From the NCBI GenBank assembly GCA_900753095.1, contig CAADXT010000145.1, positions 1-21,886 on the forward strand: a stretch of DNA of 21,886 bases, read 5' to 3'. A program made the position numbers and the translations under genes. This DNA is from Eggerthellaceae bacterium. GTDB taxonomy: Bacteria > Actinomycetota > Coriobacteriia > Coriobacteriales > Eggerthellaceae. The notes below the pieces were generated by a model. It did not search any database. It was not told where the DNA came from and saw nothing but the letters and a program-made list of their open reading frames with translations. Positions 1 to 7,682 of the stretch are shown here, piece by piece (positions within the stretch are counted from its first letter, which is position 1; each line of letters starts with the position of its first letter).

Positions 1-2
1 GC

Positions 3-503
3 ATGAAGGCAGCGGAGGAAGAGGAGCGCAAGGCGCGCGAGGAAGCCGAGGCTGCCGAGGCTGCCCTGGCTGAAAAGCTTGCCGCAGAGGCGAAGAAGGC
101 GGCGGAAGAAGCCGCCAAGAAGGCTGAGGCGGAAGCGGCCGAGCTCAAGGCGAAGGCCGAAGCGGAGGCGAAAGCGAAGGCAGAAGCAGAAGCAGAGCTT
201 GCCGCGCTGAAGAAAGCCCAGGAAAAAGCCGAGAAGGAAGCCGCAGAAAAGGTGCCGGCAAAGCAGCCTGCGCACACTGCGAGCGATTCGCTGCTTGGCC
301 TGGAGGAAACCGAGCCGGGCGTGGCAGGCCCCGCCAAGGGAAGCTCCCCTGCCCCCAAGCCCGATTCCACGCCCATCGAGCTTTCGCCCGTCATGGATCA
401 GAAAGTGGAAGAAGCAGCCACCAGGGCAGCTATCCAGCTGGTGCCCAAGAAACCCAGCCTATGGCAACGCATCAAGTTCCTGTTCACCGGCAGGCTCGAT
501 TAG
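3..503 (+). CDS. Ala/Glu/Lys-rich coiled-coil protein, C-terminal part (probably 5'-truncated)
   Basis: I do not recognise a family. About 85 residues from the first visible Met are almost only Ala, Glu and Lys with occasional Leu and Arg, in the heptad-like pattern of a long charged helix or coiled coil (TolA-like in composition). A Pro/Ser-rich linker follows (about residues 85-130), then a short C-terminal segment with a basic/aromatic motif (SLWQRIKFLFTGRLD) that could touch a membrane or partner. The ATG at position 3 has no visible ribosome site because the window begins there, so the gene may well start upstream and this is only its tail. It ends 75 nt before a strong terminator. Function unknown; a similar composition occurs in cell-envelope linkers and in low-complexity tails of larger proteins. 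Confidence 0.6.
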   Translation: MKAAEEEERKAREEAEAAEAALAEKLAAEAKKAAEEAAKKAEAEAAELKAKAEAEAKAKAEAEAELAALKKAQEKAEKEAAEKVPAKQPAHTASDSLLGLEETEPGVAGPAKGSSPAPKPDSTPIELSPVMDQKVEEAATRAAIQLVPKKPSLWQRIKFLFTGRLD

Positions 504-577
504 CCATCTAGGCAACTACACGAATCAAAGCTAAAGGCAGCCAAAGGAAGAACCCTTTCGGCCGACTAAGAAAGCAA

Positions 578-616
578 GAAGGCCGCACCCCGAACGGGAG
601 TGCGGCCTTCTTTTTC
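578..616 (+). terminator. Rho-independent terminator of the coiled-coil gene
   Basis: An 11-bp perfect GC-rich stem (GAAGGCCGCAC at 578-588 with GTGCGGCCTTC at 600-610) is followed directly by a run of five T. It is placed downstream of the + strand gene. Confidence 0.9.
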
Positions 617-621
617 CTACA

Positions 622-656
622 TCAAAAACAGCCCGGAGGAAGCTTCCTCCGGGCTG
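622..656 (-). terminator. Rho-independent terminator of the DEAD-box gene
   Basis: A 28-bp perfect palindrome at 629-656 (14-bp arms, centre AAGCTT) is followed on the - strand by TTTTT (plus-strand A run at 624-628). It lies 22 nt past the helicase stop codon and back-to-back with the terminator of the convergent + gene. Confidence 0.88.
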
Positions 657-678
657 CATGCGCTATTCCGCCAACAGG

Positions 679-2343
679 TTAGGCGTTTCTGCGGCCACGA
701 TGGTTCTTGCCGCCCTGCGAGCGCTTGTGCTTGCCGGGCTTGGCGGATTGACGCACCCCAGAGGAACGCACGCCAGGCCTGAATGCTGCAGGCACCTCTT
801 CCGTGCTGCGCTGAGCGCTGCGTCGCTTGGAACCGCGGTTGCCAGAGCGCTTCGCATCGCCCGAGCGAACGGCATTCTTGCGCGAAGGCTTGCCCTGCTG
901 CTTCTTCGACTGGCTGCGGCCGTTCTGGCTGCGCTTGCCCGCCTGCTGCTTTTTGCCTTGCTCGGAACGCTTCTTCGAGTGAGCCTCGTTGCCCTCAGCG
1001 CTCTCTTCTTGCTTTGCCGAAGGCTGGCTCTGCTTTGCGGCAGCTTTCTTCTCGCGCGCCTTGCGACGCTTCTTCTTAGCCTTCTTGCCAGGCAACTTCG
1101 AAGCCGGGACGCGATCAGGATCGATGAACACCGGGTTCTCGCCCAAGTCCAAACCCTCAGCGTCATACAGGTCGACAGTCTTGCCCATCAGCGTTTCGAT
1201 GTCGTTGAACTCATCGAAGTCCTGCTCGGTGACGAACGTGAGCGACCAACCCACGTCACCGCCGCGGCCCGTACGGCCGATGCGATGGATGTAGTCCACT
1301 GGATCCTCAGGCACGTCGAAGTTGATGACGTAGTTGACGTCGGCGATGTCGATGCCGCGCGCAAGCACGTCGGTTGCCACCAGGACGTCAACCTCGCCTG
1401 CGCTGAACGAGCGCAGTGCACGCTCACGCTGGTTCTGGGTGCGATCGCCGTGGATAACAGCACAGCTTATGTCGGCCTTCACCAAACGACGGCGGCAAGC
1501 ATCGGCGCGATGCTTGGTGCGCGTGAAGACGATGACGCGCTTTGAACCAGCCTTCTTAAGCACCTGGGCAAGAAGGGCGTTCTTCGCCTCAAGGGAAACG
1601 GGCAAGGCGTACTGCTCAACCGTTTCAGCCGTTGAGGTTACCGGAGCGATCTCGATGCGGGCAGGGCTCTTCACCAAATCGGTGATAGAGCCAACCTTGT
1701 CCTCGTCGAGGGTGGCGGAGAACAGCAAGGTCTGACGCTGCTCGGGGGTAGCGTTGACGATGGTGCGAATTGCCGGCAGGAAGCCCATATCGAGCATGCG
1801 GTCTGCCTCGTCAAGTACCAGAACCTTCACCTGGTCGAGCTGGCACGCGCCCTGCTCCATAAGGTCGATCAAGCGGCCGGGCGTGGCGATAAGGATGTCG
1901 CACCCCTTCTTCAGGGCATTGCGCTGCGGGTTGTAGCTCACGCCGCCAACCACGGTAACCGAGGTGTGGCCGGTATGGCCCGCAACCGTGCGGCACACCG
2001 ACTCAATCTGCTGGGCAAGCTCGCGCGTGGGCGTTACCACCAGAAGATACGGACCGCAACCGAGGCTCCGACCCTTCCCACGGCGCTTTTCGCCATGAGG
2101 AAGATTGTTCATGGTTGGCAAGAGGAATGCCGCCGTTTTTCCAGTACCCGTCTGAGCGGCAGCCAGCACGTCGCGGCCCTCAAGAACCTCCGGGATCGCC
2201 CCAGCCTGAACGGGCGTCGGGGCGCTGTAGCCCAGTTCCTCGATTGCCCCCATAACCTCTTTGTTAAGCCCCAGGTCCTCGAAGCGCACGCTATCCTGAC
2301 CTTGAGACGTTACCTGCTTTTCCTGCGATGCATCTGCAGTCAT
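679..2343 (-). CDS. DEAD-box ATP-dependent RNA helicase (RhlE/CsdA type)
   Basis: Unwinds RNA duplexes using ATP; such proteins help ribosome assembly, mRNA decay and cold adaptation in the cytoplasm. The 554-residue product shows the full motif set in order: Q motif (F21 to Q46), Walker A QTGTGKT (64-70), PTREL (105-109), TPGR (154-157), DEAD (178-181), SAT (209-211), an ARGID-type motif V near 328-332 and HRIGRTGR (353-360). From about residue 415 to the end there is a long Lys/Arg/Ser/Gln-rich low-complexity tail, typical of RNA-binding extensions in this family. The ATG at 2343 is preceded by GGAA about 10 nt upstream, a modest ribosome site, and the Q motif follows at the normal distance. 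Monocistronic: terminators lie at 622-656 downstream and 2466-2505 upstream. Which paralogue it is (RhlE, DeaD or CshA-like) cannot be decided from motifs alone. Confidence 0.95.
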   Translation of the reverse strand: MTADASQEKQVTSQGQDSVRFEDLGLNKEVMGAIEELGYSAPTPVQAGAIPEVLEGRDVLAAAQTGTGKTAAFLLPTMNNLPHGEKRRGKGRSLGCGPYLLVVTPTRELAQQIESVCRTVAGHTGHTSVTVVGGVSYNPQRNALKKGCDILIATPGRLIDLMEQGACQLDQVKVLVLDEADRMLDMGFLPAIRTIVNATPEQRQTLLFSATLDEDKVGSITDLVKSPARIEIAPVTSTAETVEQYALPVSLEAKNALLAQVLKKAGSKRVIVFTRTKHRADACRRRLVKADISCAVIHGDRTQNQRERALRSFSAGEVDVLVATDVLARGIDIADVNYVINFDVPEDPVDYIHRIGRTGRGGDVGWSLTFVTEQDFDEFNDIETLMGKTVDLYDAEGLDLGENPVFIDPDRVPASKLPGKKAKKKRRKAREKKAAAKQSQPSAKQEESAEGNEAHSKKRSEQGKKQQAGKRSQNGRSQSKKQQGKPSRKNAVRSGDAKRSGNRGSKRRSAQRSTEEVPAAFRPGVRSSGVRQSAKPGKHKRSQGGKNHRGRRNA

Positions 2344-2465
2344 AAATCACATTTCCATTCTTAGGCGCCGTATCTGCAAAACGCATCGGGCGCTATACAC
2401 AAAAAATCCCCGCCATGGGCGAGGCTGAACAACTTTTCAAGGATACCCTACGTTGCACGGTTCCC

Positions 2466-2505
2466 GAAAAAAGACGGGCGAGAGAGCTTATTCTCCCGCC
2501 CGTCT
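2466..2505 (-). terminator. Rho-independent terminator of asd
   Basis: A 9-bp outer stem (AGACGGGCG at 2472-2480 with CGCCCGTCT at 2497-2505), extended inward by GAGA/TCTC after one mismatch, is followed on the - strand by six T (plus-strand A run at 2467-2472). It sits 25 nt past the asd stop. Confidence 0.9.
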
Positions 2506-2529
2506 ACACATATATGCAGCTGAAAAGCG

Positions 2530-3570
2530 CTACGGAAGCAGCAGCTGGGCAATCTGCACAGCGTTGAGCGCTGCACCCTTGCGAATCTGATCGGCCACGT
2601 TCCAGAATGCCAGGCCGTTCTCAACCGAAGGATCCTTGCGCAGGCGGCCAACGTACGCACCGTCGGTACCAGCGAGCAAGCCCGGCATGGGGTATACGTT
2701 GTTAGCGACATCGTCCATAACGGTAATGCCCGGCGCAGCCTCCAGCGCAGCACGCGCCTCTTCCACCGTTACCGGACCCTCGAATTCCACGTTGATGGAT
2801 TCGCCATGGCAACGGAGTACCGGAACGCGCACGCAGGTTGCCGCAACCTGAATATTCTCATCGCCCATGATCTTCTTGGTTTCAACGACCATCTTCCACT
2901 CTTCCTTGGTGGAATCGTCTTCCAGGAACTTGTCGATATGGGGGATGCAGTTGAACGCGATCTGATGCGCGAAGGCATCGATGGTGAGCTCTTCGCCGTT
3001 CAGGAACTGCTGAGTCTGCGCGTAGAGTTCCTGCATGGCCTTTGCGCCGGCGCCCGAAGCAGCCTGGTAGGTGGAAACCACCACGCGCTTAATGGGCGAG
3101 ATGTCATACAGCGGCTTCAGCGCAGCAACCATCTGAATGGTGGAGCAGTTCGGGTTGGCGATAACGCCGTTGTGCCATGCGACGTCCTGCGGGTTAACCT
3201 CGGGAACAACCAGCGGCACGTCTTCGTCCATGCGGAATGCGCTGGAATTGTCGATCATAACTGCGCCTGCATCAACCACAGCCTGGCGCATTTCCTTGGA
3301 AACGCTTGCGCCTGCGCTGAACAGGGCGATGTCAACGCCCTTGAAGGATTCGGGAGTCATTTCCTCGACCGTAAGCTCGCCTGCGGGAACCTGGCCGCAG
3401 CCCTTGAAAGGAAGCTTCTTGCCAGCTGAACGCTTTGAGGCAAGCGCGCGAATCTCACTTGCAGGAAAATCGAGATCATGAAGAACCTCGAGGAATTCGT
3501 TGCCAACAGCGCCCGTGGCACCTGCTACAGCAACAACCGGATTTGCGGGAATTTCCTTCGTCCAGGACAT
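2530..3570 (-). CDS. asd: Aspartate-semialdehyde dehydrogenase
   Basis: Reduces aspartyl-4-phosphate to aspartate semialdehyde with NADPH, the second step towards lysine/diaminopimelate, threonine and methionine. The 346-residue length is normal for the family. Visible are the N-terminal Rossmann motif AGATGAVG (17-24), the catalytic Cys142 in NPNCSTIQ, the ASGAG turn that follows it, the R-x-P-V-L-R-x-H segment carrying the conserved Arg/His of the active site, and the C-terminal GLAFWNVADQIRKGAALN motif. The start is well set: AAAGGAGC lies 6 nt before the ATG. The next enzyme-linked gene, lysC, is on the same strand but is separated by a + strand zinc-ribbon gene, so the two are not co-transcribed here. 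A possible promoter upstream is TTGCGT, 18 nt, TAGTAT (weak call). Confidence 0.97.
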   Translation of the reverse strand: MSWTKEIPANPVVAVAGATGAVGNEFLEVLHDLDFPASEIRALASKRSAGKKLPFKGCGQVPAGELTVEEMTPESFKGVDIALFSAGASVSKEMRQAVVDAGAVMIDNSSAFRMDEDVPLVVPEVNPQDVAWHNGVIANPNCSTIQMVAALKPLYDISPIKRVVVSTYQAASGAGAKAMQELYAQTQQFLNGEELTIDAFAHQIAFNCIPHIDKFLEDDSTKEEWKMVVETKKIMGDENIQVAATCVRVPVLRCHGESINVEFEGPVTVEEARAALEAAPGITVMDDVANNVYPMPGLLAGTDGAYVGRLRKDPSVENGLAFWNVADQIRKGAALNAVQIAQLLLP

Positions 3571-3897
3571 TGAAGCTCCTTTGCGTCGTGTACTTGAATG
3601 TTCATGATACTACGCACCAGGAGATACACCACGCAAACTTAACATTCGGCGCAAAATGATGCCCTCAATGGACCCTAGAAGCAGAGCAGGCAACCCCCCG
3701 TTGCTTTGCAGAAATGCCGTGCCGCTATTCCCGCCCCTTCCAACTTCGCTTCGCGACGCTTGGGCTGAACCTTACGTCAACCTAAAACGAGGCTGGCAGC
3801 ATCATTAAATTTGCCCGATGAAGAGGACGATTTGAAAATCGTACTTTACAATTAGATTTGTTCAAAACGTATCCATCCCCCACCGAGAGGACCAACC
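3571..3897. other. Intergenic region between divergent asd and zinc-ribbon gene
   Basis: 327 nt without a convincing gene. It must hold the promoters of both divergent neighbours. Apart from the palindrome at 3827-3842 and AT-rich promoter-like stretches at 3800-3860, I see no repeat, RNA gene or riboswitch-like fold. Confidence 0.6.
3827..3842 (+). promoter_or_regulatory. Perfect 16-bp palindrome, candidate operator/promoter of the zinc-ribbon gene
   Basis: ACGATTT, GA, AAATCGT forms a 7+2+7 perfect inverted repeat. It overlaps TTGAAA (3832-3837), a -35-like hexamer, with AT-rich sequence (TACAATTAGATT) following at about -10. It lies 55 nt before the zinc-ribbon start, a typical operator position. 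The binding protein is unknown. Confidence 0.4.
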
Positions 3898-4356
3898 ATG
3901 TTCTGCCCCCATTGCGGCAAGGAAAACATCGACGACGCACAGTTCTGCGTCCAATGCGGCAATTCGCTTGCCAGCGCCGCTCAACCGAGCACTAGCCAGC
4001 AGCAGACCGCAGGTACCCCCGTTCCGCCTCCTGCGCCGGGTCAGCAACAGCAGCAGGCTTATCAGCAGCCTTACGTTTCCGAACAGCCCCAGCCCGTTTA
4101 CGCCCAAGCAACCACCTACCCTATGACCAGCCAAGATGAGACCTTGCGCCTGATCAACTTCATCCTGTGCATCTTGAGCTGCATCGCATTGTGCTGGGCC
4201 GTTATCCCCCTGGCCTGGACGATCCCCATGACCGTTCACAGCTGGGGCATCTACAAGGGCACCAAGCCCAACACCACCACCTTCGGCGTATGCACGCTGA
4301 TCTTCGTAAACGTTATCGGCGGTATCCTGCTTTTGGTTTCCAACAAGGACAAGTAA
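3898..4356 (+). CDS. Zinc-ribbon membrane protein
   Basis: 152 residues. The N-terminus is a classical zinc ribbon with four cysteines in two CxxC pairs (C3/C6 and C17/C20: FCPHCG and FCVQCG). Next comes a low-complexity Gln/Pro/Ser linker (about 25-78), then two hydrophobic segments (about 84-112 and 128-147), ending in a short basic tail SNKDK. This is the architecture of the many zinc-ribbon-plus-two-TM proteins (some with CD225/TM2-like ends) found in Actinobacteria; their role is unknown and I assign none. The start is supported by GAGAGGA 7 nt before the ATG. It is transcribed alone on the + strand between asd and lysC, and is probably regulated through the palindrome at 3827-3842. Confidence 0.85.
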   Translation: MFCPHCGKENIDDAQFCVQCGNSLASAAQPSTSQQQTAGTPVPPPAPGQQQQQAYQQPYVSEQPQPVYAQATTYPMTSQDETLRLINFILCILSCIALCWAVIPLAWTIPMTVHSWGIYKGTKPNTTTFGVCTLIFVNVIGGILLLVSNKDK

Positions 4357-4482
4357 CATCACGCCGCCCTTGCGGGCAGCGCAAGGCTTACGAAACGCAA
4401 TGATGCTGCGCGCGATTCCAATGGCGCTGGAAAACTTCATAGAACAAGGCACAGCGCGAATAGCGAATAAAGCCTTCAATAA

Positions 4483-4518
4483 CAAGAGAAGCTCGCCCAA
4501 TCGGACGAGCTTCTCTTG
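4483..4518. terminator. Hairpin, likely terminator of the zinc-ribbon gene
   Basis: A 13-bp perfect stem (CAAGAGAAGCTCG at 4483-4495 with its complement at 4506-4518) and a 10-nt loop, followed on + by CTTTGTCTC and on - by TTGTTATT. The T tracts are imperfect, so efficiency is uncertain, but it could act in both directions between convergent genes. Confidence 0.6.
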
Positions 4519-4607
4519 CTTTGTCTCTATAAGATGGCTCTATCCGGCAGATATAGAGAATCGGGCATGCGCCAGTAAGTCAGCGAGCGCGATTCAAACG
4601 AGTTCAG

Positions 4608-4655
4608 GAAATCGAAAGCCCCCAAGGACTGGCTTCATGCCGCCCTTGGGGGCTT
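4608..4655 (-). terminator. Rho-independent terminator of lysC
   Basis: A 12-bp stem (AAGCCCCCAAGG at 4616-4627 with CCTTGGGGGCTT at 4644-4655), followed on the - strand by TTCGATTTCC. It lies 62 nt beyond the lysC stop. The rest of 4357-4717 shows no gene. Confidence 0.75.
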
Positions 4656-4717
4656 GAGGTTACCTTGCGCCATTAGAATCGCGCGCAGCGTCGTAACGTC
4701 TCGAGCGAACGTTAGGA

Positions 4718-5995
4718 CTACCTGCCCTTCGCCATCTTCGCGGCGATTTCCTCAGCGGAAAGCTGAGTTTCCTCGAAGATGGTATCGGAATCAAGGCCGA
4801 ATGCGGTGTGCAGGCAACGAACCGCGGCATCAACCTGGCTGCCTTCAACCACAATGGAGATGCGGATAGGGCTGGTGGAAATCATCAGGATGTTGATATG
4901 GTTTTCAGCCAAAGCACCGAAAGACTTCGCCGCAACACCAGGGGCAGACTTCATGCCCGTGCCAACCAGGGAAACCTTGGCGATGTTCTCGTCCATAAGG
5001 GCGGTTGCGCCGTACTTCTTCACCAGCGTGTCCACCGCCTCAAGCGCCTGCTCCTTCTGGGAGCCAGGGAACGTGAAGGAGATGTTCGCCTTGCCGTCGG
5101 TGGTGGTGTTCTGGATGATCATGTCAACCGAAACGTTGTTGCCCGCAAGGATGGAGAACAGCTGGGCTGCCATGCCAACCTCATCGGGAAGGCCACGCAG
5201 CGTGATCTTCATTTCGGACGTGTCGTGTGCAATGCCAGAAATAACTGCCTGTTCCATAGAAGGAACTACCTCCTCGATAAGCGTTCCTTCTGCATCGGAG
5301 AATGCAGAACGGGAATGAATTACAACATGGTATTTACGAGCGAACTCTACAGCGCGCGACTGCAGAACGCCGGCACCGCCGCTGGAAAGCTCGAGCATAT
5401 CGTCGTACGAGATGCGGTCGAGCTTCTTTGCGCGGGGGCACACGCGCGGGTCGGCCGTGTAGATGCCCTCTACGTCAGAGTAGATTTCGCACACATCGGC
5501 GCCGATTCCGCAGGCAAGGGCAACTGCCGTGGTGTCGGAGCCGCCGCGGCCAAGCGTGGTGATGTCGCCGTCAGGGGAAATGCCCTGGAAGCCAGCAACC
5601 ACCACAATAGCGCCCGTATCAAGGGCGCCGCGAATGCGATCGGCGTTGATGTTCTCGATCTTCGCGCTGGAGAAGGCATCGTCGGTGGTGATGCCAGCCT
5701 GCCAGCCGGTGAAGCTGATCGAGTTGTAGCCCAGCGCCTGGATAGCCATGGCCAAAAGCGACATGCTTACCTGCTCGCCCGTGGAGAGCAGCATATCCAT
5801 CTCGCGTTTGGAGGGATGCTCGTTCAATGCGGCAGCAAGACCAACCAGCTCATCGGTGGTTTTGCCCATTGCGGATACTACGGCAACGACATCGTTGCCT
5901 TCCTGCTTCATGGCAATAAGACGCTTTGCCACGTTTTTGATTCGTTCTGGGGAGGCAACTGAAGTGCCGCCAAACTTGGAAACTATAAGTGCCAT
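4718..5995 (-). CDS. lysC: Aspartate kinase (two ACT domains)
   Basis: Phosphorylates aspartate, the committed step of the aspartate amino-acid family, and is usually feedback-inhibited through its ACT domains. From the chosen start the product is 425 residues, matching the 400-425 of Gram-positive LysC. The kinase domain shows KFGGTSV (7-13), the TTLGRGGSDTTA loop (146-157) and SDVEGIYTADPR (173-184). ACT domains span roughly 262-335 and 345-425, with the effector-site-like ISTSPIRIS segment. An upstream in-frame ATG at 6082 exists, but ATG 5995 is preferred: GAGGAAAG precedes it by about 7 nt and the kinase motif starts 6 residues later. An internal start at 5257 may give a separate beta subunit. 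A hairpin at 6010-6027 abuts the ribosome site. Monocistronic. Confidence 0.97.
   Translation of the reverse strand: MALIVSKFGGTSVASPERIKNVAKRLIAMKQEGNDVVAVVSAMGKTTDELVGLAAALNEHPSKREMDMLLSTGEQVSMSLLAMAIQALGYNSISFTGWQAGITTDDAFSSAKIENINADRIRGALDTGAIVVVAGFQGISPDGDITTLGRGGSDTTAVALACGIGADVCEIYSDVEGIYTADPRVCPRAKKLDRISYDDMLELSSGGAGVLQSRAVEFARKYHVVIHSRSAFSDAEGTLIEEVVPSMEQAVISGIAHDTSEMKITLRGLPDEVGMAAQLFSILAGNNVSVDMIIQNTTTDGKANISFTFPGSQKEQALEAVDTLVKKYGATALMDENIAKVSLVGTGMKSAPGVAAKSFGALAENHINILMISTSPIRISIVVEGSQVDAAVRCLHTAFGLDSDTIFEETQLSAEEIAAKMAKGR
5255..5275 (-). promoter_or_regulatory. Internal ribosome site and ATG within lysC (putative beta-subunit start)
   Basis: The - strand has GAGGAGGTAG (plus 5266-5275) 8-11 nt before an in-frame ATG (Met247, plus 5255-5257). 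The product would be 179 residues covering just the two ACT domains. In Corynebacterium and Bacillus LysC the beta subunit starts at nearly the same place (about Met250), which makes this more than a chance codon run (the codons read Glu-Glu-Val-Val). Confidence 0.6.
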
Positions 5996-6009
5996 CGTCT
6001 TCTTTCCTC

Positions 6010-6027
6010 GTATGAGACAACTCATAC
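6010..6027 (-). promoter_or_regulatory. Inverted repeat just upstream of the lysC ribosome site
   Basis: GTATGAG, ACAA, CTCATAC gives 7-bp arms and a 4-nt loop. It ends next to the GAGGAAAG ribosome site of lysC, so it could be an operator at the promoter (TAATAT lies just upstream) or a small hairpin in the leader. It is too small to be a lysine riboswitch. Confidence 0.35.
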
Positions 6028-6181
6028 ATATTACCAAAAGCGCCTGCCAACGCACCCTTTGCGCGCGATTAGTCGCAAACACGAAACATGAACGGCACGC
6101 TCGCTCGGGAAAACGGCAACGAGCAGAGCAGCGCCAAGGTTTACGACAAGAACTTCGCCTTCTGGATACTCATCTGGCGAC

Positions 6182-6214
6182 AAAAAAGCCCGCCGCCCTT
6201 ACGGGACGACGGGC
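6182..6214 (-). terminator. Rho-independent terminator of the recJ-rel-MBL-DUF47 unit
   Basis: GC-rich stem between 6188-6198 and 6203-6214 with a TTAC loop and one bulge, followed on the - strand by six T (plus-strand A run 6182-6187). It lies 26 nt past the DUF47 stop codon. Confidence 0.9.
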
Positions 6215-6239
6215 CAGCCACGGCATAAGAACGCTGAGC

Positions 6240-6890
6240 TTAAGCGTACTTCACCATGATCATGCTCATCTTGTTCGCTACTGCCTCGCACTGGTCGACG
6301 CAATCTTCCATGGCGCTGAACAGGCGCGTCCAAACCGAGACGCGAAGGGGGTTGTCGCATTCCTTCGCGTACAGCTCGCGGATGATGCGCAGATACAGGG
6401 CGTCGGCCTCATCTTCGATATCGTTCACGCGAACCAACAGCGAGTTAAGCTTCTCCGAAGCCTTCTTGCAGTTGCGGAAATCGCTCATCGCCTCGCTGAG
6501 CGCCTCGCAGGCACGCACAATGAGCTTCGAGAACTTCTTCGCATCGTCGTGCATGAAGTGGATGTCGAACATATAGAAGTTCTGGATAACCTCTTCGGTC
6601 ATATCGATGATCTCGTCGAGGCTTTCCGTCATGGCGATGATGTCTTCGCGATCGAGCGGCGTCACGAAGTCGGGAAGCAGCGCCTCGAACACGCTGTGGC
6701 AAACGCCGTCGGCCTCGCGCTCGATGGCATGGGCACGGGGCAGCTCCTTTTCAAGCTCGCCCGCCGATTCGAACTCGTGCACGATTTCCTTCAGAAGCTT
6801 CGCTTCCTTCACGCACAAAGCAGCCTGGGCTTCGAACGCATCGTAGTAATCGAACTTCTTTTTCTTCTTTTTCTTACCGATACCGGCCAT
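6240..6890 (-). CDS. DUF47 / PhoU-like protein
   Basis: 216 residues, the usual length for DUF47 (TIGR00153-like), an all-helical PhoU relative. Members are normally encoded beside Pit-type low-affinity phosphate transporters and are thought to regulate them; metal binding occurs through acidic clusters, here seen as READGVCHSVFEA, LDEIIDMTEE and DIEDEADALY. The ATG at 6890 is chosen over the upstream in-frame start at 6935 because GGAGGGG lies 3-8 nt before it. An unusual feature is the N-terminus MAGIG followed by seven lysines, coded by an A-rich AAG/AAA run. No pit gene is beside it. It is last in the recJ-rel-MBL run, 84 nt after the MBL stop with no terminator between, so co-transcription is likely. 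Confidence 0.88.
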   Translation of the reverse strand: MAGIGKKKKKKKFDYYDAFEAQAALCVKEAKLLKEIVHEFESAGELEKELPRAHAIEREADGVCHSVFEALLPDFVTPLDREDIIAMTESLDEIIDMTEEVIQNFYMFDIHFMHDDAKKFSKLIVRACEALSEAMSDFRNCKKASEKLNSLLVRVNDIEDEADALYLRIIRELYAKECDNPLRVSVWTRLFSAMEDCVDQCEAVANKMSMIMVKYA

Positions 6891-6974
6891 GACCCCTCCA
6901 AGGTCTAATGCTGCGGAAACCCGCAACGGTCCCATCCGCTGTGCGCTTCGACGCCATGCAGGCGCAGCGCAAGT

Positions 6975-7655
6975 TTAGCAGTAATAGGCAAACACGCGCC
7001 TCTGCTCATCGCTAATCGTTGTCAAAGAGTTATGTCCCGGTAAAACCAGCGTATCGGCTGGCAGCTGGGAAAGCTTGCGCAGCGATGCGCGCATCTGCTT
7101 ATCGTTGCCGCCCTCGAAATCGGTCCTGCCGATGGAGCCGCAGAACAGCGTGTCCCCCGAAATCAAGACATTAGCGCCGTCAAGGTACTTCCCCGCGTCC
7201 GATTCCAGGAACAGGCAGATTCCGCCTGGCGTGTGGCCCGGAGTTGCCATCACGCGCCACACCATGTTCCCCAACCGTACCTTATCGCCATCCTTCAGAA
7301 AATGATCAACCTTGCACGATTTGGTGGGCGGGAATTGCCCTGCCGGCTGGTTCTCGATGATACGCGCATCCACCGCCGAAGCGTACACAGGGGCGTTCGT
7401 CTTCGCCTTCAAGGCTGCAAGAGCGCTGGTGTGGTCGGCATGATGGTGCGTAACCACGATGGCATCGAGCTTCTTGCCGCCCAGCGCCTTGATGATGGCA
7501 TCGGCGTTGTCGGACGGATCTACCGCGAATGTGGCCGCATCGTCGGAAATGATGTACGTGTTGTTCTCGATGGGGCCAAGCACCAAGAATCTGATGTCGA
7601 CCGCAGCGCCCGTCACGCGATACGTGCGCCCATCTCGCTTAACTGAAACCTTCAT
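6975..7655 (-). CDS. MBL-fold metallo-hydrolase (glyoxalase II-like)
   Basis: 226 residues with a complete metallo-beta-lactamase di-metal site: THHHADH (69-75, giving H70, H72, D74, H75), H141 in TPGHTPGG, D168 in SGDTLF and H208 in LPGHNS. This is the YcbL/glyoxalase-II-like subgroup, which hydrolyses thioesters such as S-lactoylglutathione in some members; the substrate here is unknown, since Coriobacteriia usually lack glutathione. A start with GAAGG about 9 nt upstream at 7655 fits, though the catalytic fold begins only near residue 20 and a shorter start cannot be excluded. The gene starts 27 nt after the rel stop, on the same strand, so it is very probably in the same operon. MBL hydrolases follow rel in many Gram-positive genomes. 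Confidence 0.92.
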   Translation of the reverse strand: MKVSVKRDGRTYRVTGAAVDIRFLVLGPIENNTYIISDDAATFAVDPSDNADAIIKALGGKKLDAIVVTHHHADHTSALAALKAKTNAPVYASAVDARIIENQPAGQFPPTKSCKVDHFLKDGDKVRLGNMVWRVMATPGHTPGGICLFLESDAGKYLDGANVLISGDTLFCGSIGRTDFEGGNDKQMRASLRKLSQLPADTLVLPGHNSLTTISDEQRRVFAYYC

Positions 7656-7682
7656 TGAAGAACCCTTCTTGGAGCTGATTCA

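Noticed and set aside
658..1545. Long + strand ORF (295 residues) opposite the DEAD-box gene
   Set aside because: Leu/Arg/Ala-rich with no family features. It is the mirror of the helicase's GC-rich codons; the - strand reading shows all helicase motifs.
4808..5962. 384-residue + strand ORF opposite lysC
   Set aside because: Composition rich in Arg, His, Asn and Val, as expected from antisense of a real gene; no ribosome site.
5996..6060. Lysine riboswitch ahead of lysC
   Set aside because: The leader is too short and only an 18-nt hairpin is present; the riboswitch needs about 170 nt of conserved fold.
5748..6908. 386-residue + strand ORF spanning lysC start, intergenic DNA and DUF47
   Set aside because: Crosses two - strand genes and a terminator; composition unlike a protein family.
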